Source: Geosiphon pyriformis
Lineage: Eukaryota; Glomeromycota; Glomeromycetes; Archaeosporales; Geosiphonaceae
Assembly: GCA_016748015.1 (NCBI GenBank)
Contig: JAAOMT010000420.1
Span: 51,571-115,570 of the forward strand
DNA length: 64,000 nt
Reading direction: 5' to 3'
How positions within the stretch are numbered: position 1 is the first letter of the stretch; every line of letters starts with the position of its first letter. Of the stretch, positions 59,626 through 64,000 are shown one piece after another. Made by a program: the position numbers and the translations under genes. The notes below the pieces were generated by a model, which saw only the letters and a list, made by a program, of their open reading frames with translations, made no database searches and was not told the origin of the DNA.

Positions 59626-59707
59626 CACTATTAGCATTAAGCTCACACCACGTATCCAACAAAAAAGCAAATTCCACACTAGAGACCAAGCAGAAAGCCC
59701 TAACCAG

Positions 59708-60558
59708 TGTTACAGGTGACTATTTCTGGTGTTGGATTAAATAACAAACCCATAACTTGGTGCTAAAAGTTATTTGCATTAATGTTATTAATCTGAAGGT
59801 TTTGTATCTAAAGGTTTTGTATCTGAAGGTTTTGGTTTGAGTTCTTTGTATAATAGACAGAGATTCAATAATGGTTTTATCCGTAGCTTCCCAGAATTGC
59901 AATTTTGTCAATTCTTGTCTCAGTGTGATGGCCGGCAATCCTCTAGTAAGTATTTCATATTTTCTGTACATGTTCTCTCTCTCGCAGGGGTTTTTTACCA
60001 GACAATCTTTGACATCAGTAATCTAACACTTTATTCATTCAATTAGTGTACAACAATAAAATCAAAATAAAATAAAGAAAAGAAATAAAAGAAAATAAAG
60101 AAAGAAAAGAAATAAGCCAAGGCAATTTGCAAGTTAGTATTCTGTTAATAGCTGTGATCAAGAGCTATTGTTCCAGTATAGTTAAGTATCAATTACTATT
60201 AACATAGAGTGTTGATAGTGGAATTAGATTTGAGATACCAAATAGTTATTTATTGTGTTTGAAAGATTGTCTAGGTAAAATCTAAACTTGAAGGTCTGTT
60301 TTTTCAGCTTCTAATCCTACTGCTATATATACATAATTGAGATTTTTCAATTTTTCAATTTTTTACAACAGGAATCCTGCAATTTCTTTGAGAGGAATTC
60401 TGGAATTCTGGAATCCTGCAATTCTTTGTGAGAATCCTGTAATTCCTAGAATCTTGCAATTCTTAAGAGGAATCCTGAAATTCCACATTTTACTACATCT
60501 ACTTCTGATTGGCTAATAACTATGCTAATATATATTTCCTATATTTCTATAAGTAACA
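59708..60558 (-). repeat. 3' LTR of gypsy element 2
   Basis: 851 bp. On the minus strand it begins TGTTACTTATAG and ends CACCTGTAACA, giving TGTTAC/GTAACA terminal inverted repeats. It contains a cluster of GGAATCCTGCAATTC-like units (about 60368-60485), a TATATATA stretch (about 60323-60331) and three copies of a 15-mer ATCTGAAGGTTTTGT (about 59798-59842). Confidence 0.8.
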
Positions 60559-60571
60559 TTATTCCTTCCTT

Positions 60572-61267
60572 TTAATATTGAGCTCCATCAAAATCTAACT
60601 TTGTTAATTCTCCTTCTTGAAGTATTTTTTGAATTTCATTTTCGAGAGTTACTTGTGTTATTTGAATCTGTAATTCTTCAAATTGAGCATTGGTAATCTT
60701 TCCTAATTAATTACTGGTAACCATATCCATTGCTTTGTTGAGTAGGATTTCTGGTTGATCCTGAAATGCTGTGTGTATTCAGTATATGGCTTGGGCCTGT
60801 GTGGATAAGTTGTTCTTTCCCACAAAATGTTTTAATTGTTGTAGTATTTTTGTGTCAAATAATCACTTTGTTTTATCTGTATATAGATTCTGGATATTCA
60901 TGTGTTGTCCCAAGTAAAAATAACAATAGTTTCTTGGAAATTGTTGTATCCACCAATTCCAAGTTTTTTTAGTCAACTCTTAGTATATTGACTCTTTTAA
61001 TGACTCTTTTATTACTAATTTTACTTTCACAATGATTTTGTCAATGATATTTTCTGTTTTTTTCTGTATTCTATGTGGTGATGTCTTTCTAGTGTCTTGA
61101 TATCAGATGGTTTGTTGATTAATTGTAATTTCCATCTTTTGGTGTTGAATCAATTGAAAAAGTTGTTGTGCTAGTGAGTGGATGTTGTTTGTAATTTCTA
61201 TTTTTCTGATATTTTTTGTCATGTCTACTATGTCTTTATATATTCTTTTGATGAATTAATTTAACAT
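60572..61267 (-). pseudogene. Accessory ORF 3' of integrase in gypsy element 2
   Basis: One frame from about 61267 to TAA 60572, with TAA, TGA and TAG interruptions. The N-terminal half contains IHSLAQQLFQLIQ and MEITINQQTI, parallel to the element 1 ORF. The C-terminal domain reads LQQLKHFVGKNNLS, DQPEILLNKAMDM, KITNAQFEELQIQI and ends FDGAQY immediately before the purine tract, matching KFVEKNNL, LLNESIKT, ITNQQFEDLQ and FAGAQF of element 1. No signal peptide or membrane segment. Function unknown. Confidence 0.72.
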
Positions 61268-61289
61268 GTTGTTGTCAATGATGATGATT

Positions 61290-62480
61290 GGTTCCAGATC
61301 TTGTGAAATCTCCTTTGGTTGGACTAGTATCTTCTGTACTCCTAATTGTGGAATATTACTGGTAGATAGTAATGTGATATTGTGGTATGGTTTTAGTTGA
61401 TCTTCATGTGCTGCTTTGGTTAAAATTTTGTTATCCAGTCTTAATTTGTAAGTTCCATTCCCTAGAATTTCTTCTATGTGAAATGGTTCATCCCATTTGT
61501 GGTCAAATTTTCCACTCTATTGTTTTTTTGCTTTGGTATAATATAAGAGTACTTTGTCTCCAATTTTGAATTCAACTGGTTTGTCTGGTAGTTAATTATC
61601 ATGTCTTTTTTTCTGTTTCTTTTGTGACTTTTGTATGTTATCAGCTGCTCTTCTTTGTTTGTTTTTCAATATTTCTATTAAGTCATATGTTTTTCTTAAC
61701 AATATTTCTTGGAAATTTTCTTCTGTTATTGGTTCAGTTGGATATGTGTTAACCTCTATCTCAACTGGTAATGTTGCTGTTCTACTGTATATCAATTCAA
61801 ATGGTGTTGCTTGTGTAGTGTCTTGCTTCATTGTCCGATAAGCAAATAATATTAATGGTATAAACAAATTTCATTTGTCCTGGTTTTCTTAGCTGAGTTT
61901 CACTATTGCTTCACACAATGTTCTATTAAATCTTTCAACTAATCTATTGGTTTGTGAATGGTATAGTTATAATAGTGGTCTCTTAATTCCGAATCTTTGG
62001 CTTAGTTCTGCTAATGTTCTATTTACAAAATGGGTTCCTTGGTCTGATAATAGTTCTTTTGGACATCCATGTTGACAAATCAGATCTTGATGGATAAATT
62101 CGACAATAAATTCTGCATTTGCTCTTTGAATTGCTTTGGCTTCTGGTCATTTAGTAAGATAGTCCATGGCTACTGCAATATATCTGTTGTCTCTGCTGGT
62201 AATTGTCAATGGTTTAACTAAATTGATTCCAATATGGTCAAATGATTGTTTCACTTTGATTGGTCTTAATGGTTCACTGGGTCTTGTTCCTCCTTTTCAT
62301 TGACAAGCATCACAATTTTGCACATATTGGATGATATCTGGATACATTAATGGCCAATAGTATCTCTTTCTGGTTTTTTTCATGGTTGTTTCTTTATGGA
62401 AATGTCTTGTAATTGGATTTGAGTACATGTTGAACAGTATTATCTCTTTTTCTGATTCTGTAATTACTCTGGTTGGTTAA
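61290..62480 (-). pseudogene. Integrase of gypsy element 2
   Basis: Minus strand. A zinc-domain CDAC pair lies near 62310, followed by the core motif PKELLSDQGTHFVN (near 62030, second catalytic Asp intact) and a region ending in AYRTMKQDTTQATPFEL (near 61830). A C-terminal module follows near 61480 (DEPFHIEEIL-type). Scattered stops in frame (for example near 61890 and 62150) break it. Confidence 0.7.
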
Positions 62481-62699
62481 TCTGAATCTTTTCTATTTTT
62501 CTGATAAAGTATATTTTGGTGAGTGATAAAATATTTGGATTGTTGTTTGATCTTCTTTTGTTCTGGTTGAGATAATTTTTCCTTGAACTGTTGAGTATCT
62601 ATATAATGTTGAAGTTGTTAATATTTTTGTGTGTTCATCTTTTGTTATATTTTTGTGAGTATTGTTTGGGTTTTGTTATATTTTTGGGTTGAAATATTC

Positions 62700-63835
62700 T
62701 TAAATTTGTCTCATTCGTGACAAATTGTCAGCATTTCCGTTGTCTTTTCCCTTTTTATAATGTATAATATAAATATATAGCACAAGTGCCATTTTCCATC
62801 TTGATTGTCTTCTATCTCCAAATTCTTGTTTTTGAAGTGATGTCAATTCTTTGTGATCTGTGTACACCTCAAACTTTTGGCTCAAGTATTTTTTCCATTT
62901 CATAACTGTCCAATAAATTGCTAAATATTCTAATTCTGGTGTTCTATAGTTCTTTTCGGCTGGTGTTAAATTTTGGCTGGTGTATACAACTAAATGTTCT
63001 CTTCCATCTGGTCCTCTCTGAGATAGTACTGCTCACAATGCTTGACCTGATGCATTGGTGGTAATAATGAATGGTTTACTATAATCTGAATAGATCAATA
63101 CTAGAGCTTAAATAAGCTTTCTTCTTAAGATGTCAAATGCTTTTTGTTGGGTTTCAGTCCATTTATACTTTGCATTTTTGGTTTGAAAATCATTGAGTGG
63201 TTGTGCTATCTTTCAGCTTGGTTACGTTGGTTGGTATTGGAAAGTTCTTTACTATCTCTATTTTCTTCAGATCTGTTTTTATGCCATCTTTGCTAACTAT
63301 GTGTTCCAAGAATTTTAGTTCTGTTTTGCTGAAAAAACACTTTGTTGCATTCAATTTTAATTCTGCTTGTTGTAGTCTTTCAAACACTTGTTGGAAATGA
63401 CATAGATGATTATCGAATGTTTTTGAGAACACATTGGTGTCATCCATGTATACAACTACTGATTTCCACAATAAGCCAGTATACACAATTTCTATTAGCC
63501 ATTGGAAGGTTGCTGGGGCATTAGTTAAGCCAAATGACATTACTTCAAATTCAAAATTCCCTTCTTTTATGGTAAATGCTGTTTTTTCTTTGTCGGCTGG
63601 ATCCATGACTACTTGTCAGTAACCACAATCCAAGCTTAATGTTAAGAACCATTTGTTTCTACCAAAAGCGTCAAATAATTCTTGTATCTGTGGAGTTGGA
63701 TAACTGTCTCCACGAGTTACACCATTAAGTTTTCTGTAATTTACACAAAAGTGGATCTTTCCATTCTTTTTATAGACGAGTACTACTAGTGACAACTATG
63801 GGCTCATTGATGGCTAAATTAACCTGTTGTTACAG
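62700..63835 (-). pseudogene. pol: Reverse transcriptase and RNase H of gypsy element 2 (partial)
   Basis: The RT palm starts at the truncation with LVVLVYKKNGKIHFCVNYRK, then MDPADKEKTAFTIKEGNFEF, MSFGLTNAPATFQWLIEIVY, the active site VVVYMDDTNVFSKTF (near 63435) and LKFLEHIVSKDGIKTD. A frameshift lies near 63200. RNase H ends with FEVYTDHKELTSLQKQEFGD and ADNLSRM (62900-62700). The fingers domain upstream of 63835 is absent. Confidence 0.78.
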
Positions 63836-64000
63836 TTTAAGAATTTAGAAAAAAAGAATTATAAAAATAATACAAACTATTCAATCATAATATAGCACAG
63901 TAATAATCTTAGAAAGGTAATGATTAACATAGTAGCAAACACCATCTCGCGATAGTGGCAAGCACCAGTTCACAATAGCAGCCAACACCAACTGGTGATA
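63836..64000. other. Sequence beyond the gypsy 2 truncation, with short repeats
   Basis: RT homology ends here. The last ~90 bases repeat a unit of about 26-28 nt of the form AGCAAACACCAtctCGCGATAG (three degenerate copies). Probably part of another element continuing past the window edge. Confidence 0.4.

Larger units (their letters stand above)
54942..59707 (-). mobile_element. LINE retrotransposon (copy 2), decayed, interrupted by R3 and gypsy 2
   Basis: Read on the minus strand from 59707. A linker (SSVEFAFLLDTWCELNANS) is broken by repeat R3 and resumes at 58631 (AKMRKSYHFSKLLESK, GHTIRSVLEHPFHKVVLDHL). RT follows with LNELWKHCNKSVLDML and VLIIPKPYEWNRIFTNT, then PIALIETACKILSKIF. Next come the RT active-site region near 57420, a thumb/linker, RNase H (56435-56016), a CCHC finger (CLFCGNVEVSDHVFFC, near 55590) and a 3' end at about 54942 next to a T/A-rich tail. 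This layout and wording match the abundant Rhizophagus LINE family from memory. Stops and catalytic Asp to Asn changes show it is dead. Its 5' half is cut off by the gypsy 2 LTR at 59708. Confidence 0.82.
59708..63835 (-). mobile_element. Truncated Ty3/gypsy element 2
   Basis: Minus strand. From the right: partial RT (63835-63190), RNase H (about 63180-62700), integrase (about 62480-61290), an accessory ORF (61267-60572), a purine tract (AAAAGGAAGGAATAA) and the 3' LTR (60558-59708). Gag, protease, any dUTPase and the 5' LTR are missing; RT homology stops abruptly at about 63835. Different LTR and diverged protein sequence make it a separate family from element 1, yet it shares gene order. 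It is inserted in LINE copy 2 with ACCAG beside the LTR. Confidence 0.85.

Noticed and set aside
59296-59679. 127-codon minus-strand frame within the ~1-kb repeat R3
   Set aside because: The other two copies have small indels that shift the frame, so conservation is of DNA rather than protein; part of the frame is LINE sequence outside the repeat.
63905-64000. Possible CRISPR-like repeat at the right edge
   Set aside because: The units are contiguous degenerate tandem repeats without spacers, in a eukaryotic context.

Overview
This window is eukaryotic, very AT-rich nuclear DNA from a filamentous fungus, most probably a Glomeromycotina (arbuscular mycorrhizal) species such as Rhizophagus. 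Four things point there: genes split by many short GT..AG introns (about 45-200 nt), low GC, abundant Ty3/gypsy and LINE elements with deaminated coding regions, and a LINE whose linker, RT and RNase H sequence matches, from memory, the abundant LINE family of Rhizophagus irregularis. The species is inferred, not proven. I saw no CRISPR array, rRNA gene, bacterial operon or convincing tRNA gene.

Layout. (1) 767-2405 (-): an unrecognised multi-exon gene with one C-terminal membrane segment. (2) 3421-16450: a nested transposon block. A DNA transposon with ~180-bp terminal inverted repeats was invaded by a complete Ty3/gypsy element (5120-15373) with two 1.1-kb LTRs. That element encodes gag, protease, a Cys-rich module, dUTPase, RT, RNase H, integrase and a further ORF 3' of integrase. 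(3) 16537-45390: a gene-dense island: RidA-like deaminase, Cdc1/MPPE1-type phosphoesterase, complex I NDUFB8-like subunit, DUF4112 protein, haspin kinase, LRR protein, reticulon, a large helical protein (possibly Mediator Med5), mitochondrial ribosomal protein bL19m, a ZNFX1-like zinc-finger protein with a degenerate helicase remnant, a CFEM-like GPI-anchored protein, PDCD7/U11-U12 59K, NDUFAF2-like complex I assembly factor and the GINS subunit Sld5. (4) 45560-64000: a repeat-rich region: DDE transposase remnant, a ~2-kb AT desert, two degraded LINEs invaded by three copies of a ~1-kb repeat, and a truncated second gypsy element on the minus strand.

The host genes are ordinary housekeeping functions (respiration, replication, mitosis, translation, splicing, ER shape and GPI processing). 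Several pairs are divergent with 170-260 bp between start codons, implying shared promoters. The most notable signals are a conserved accessory ORF downstream of integrase in two different gypsy families, a dUTPase plus zinc-ligand module between protease and RT, and pervasive C:G to T:A decay that has created stops and turned catalytic Asp into Asn in the elements.
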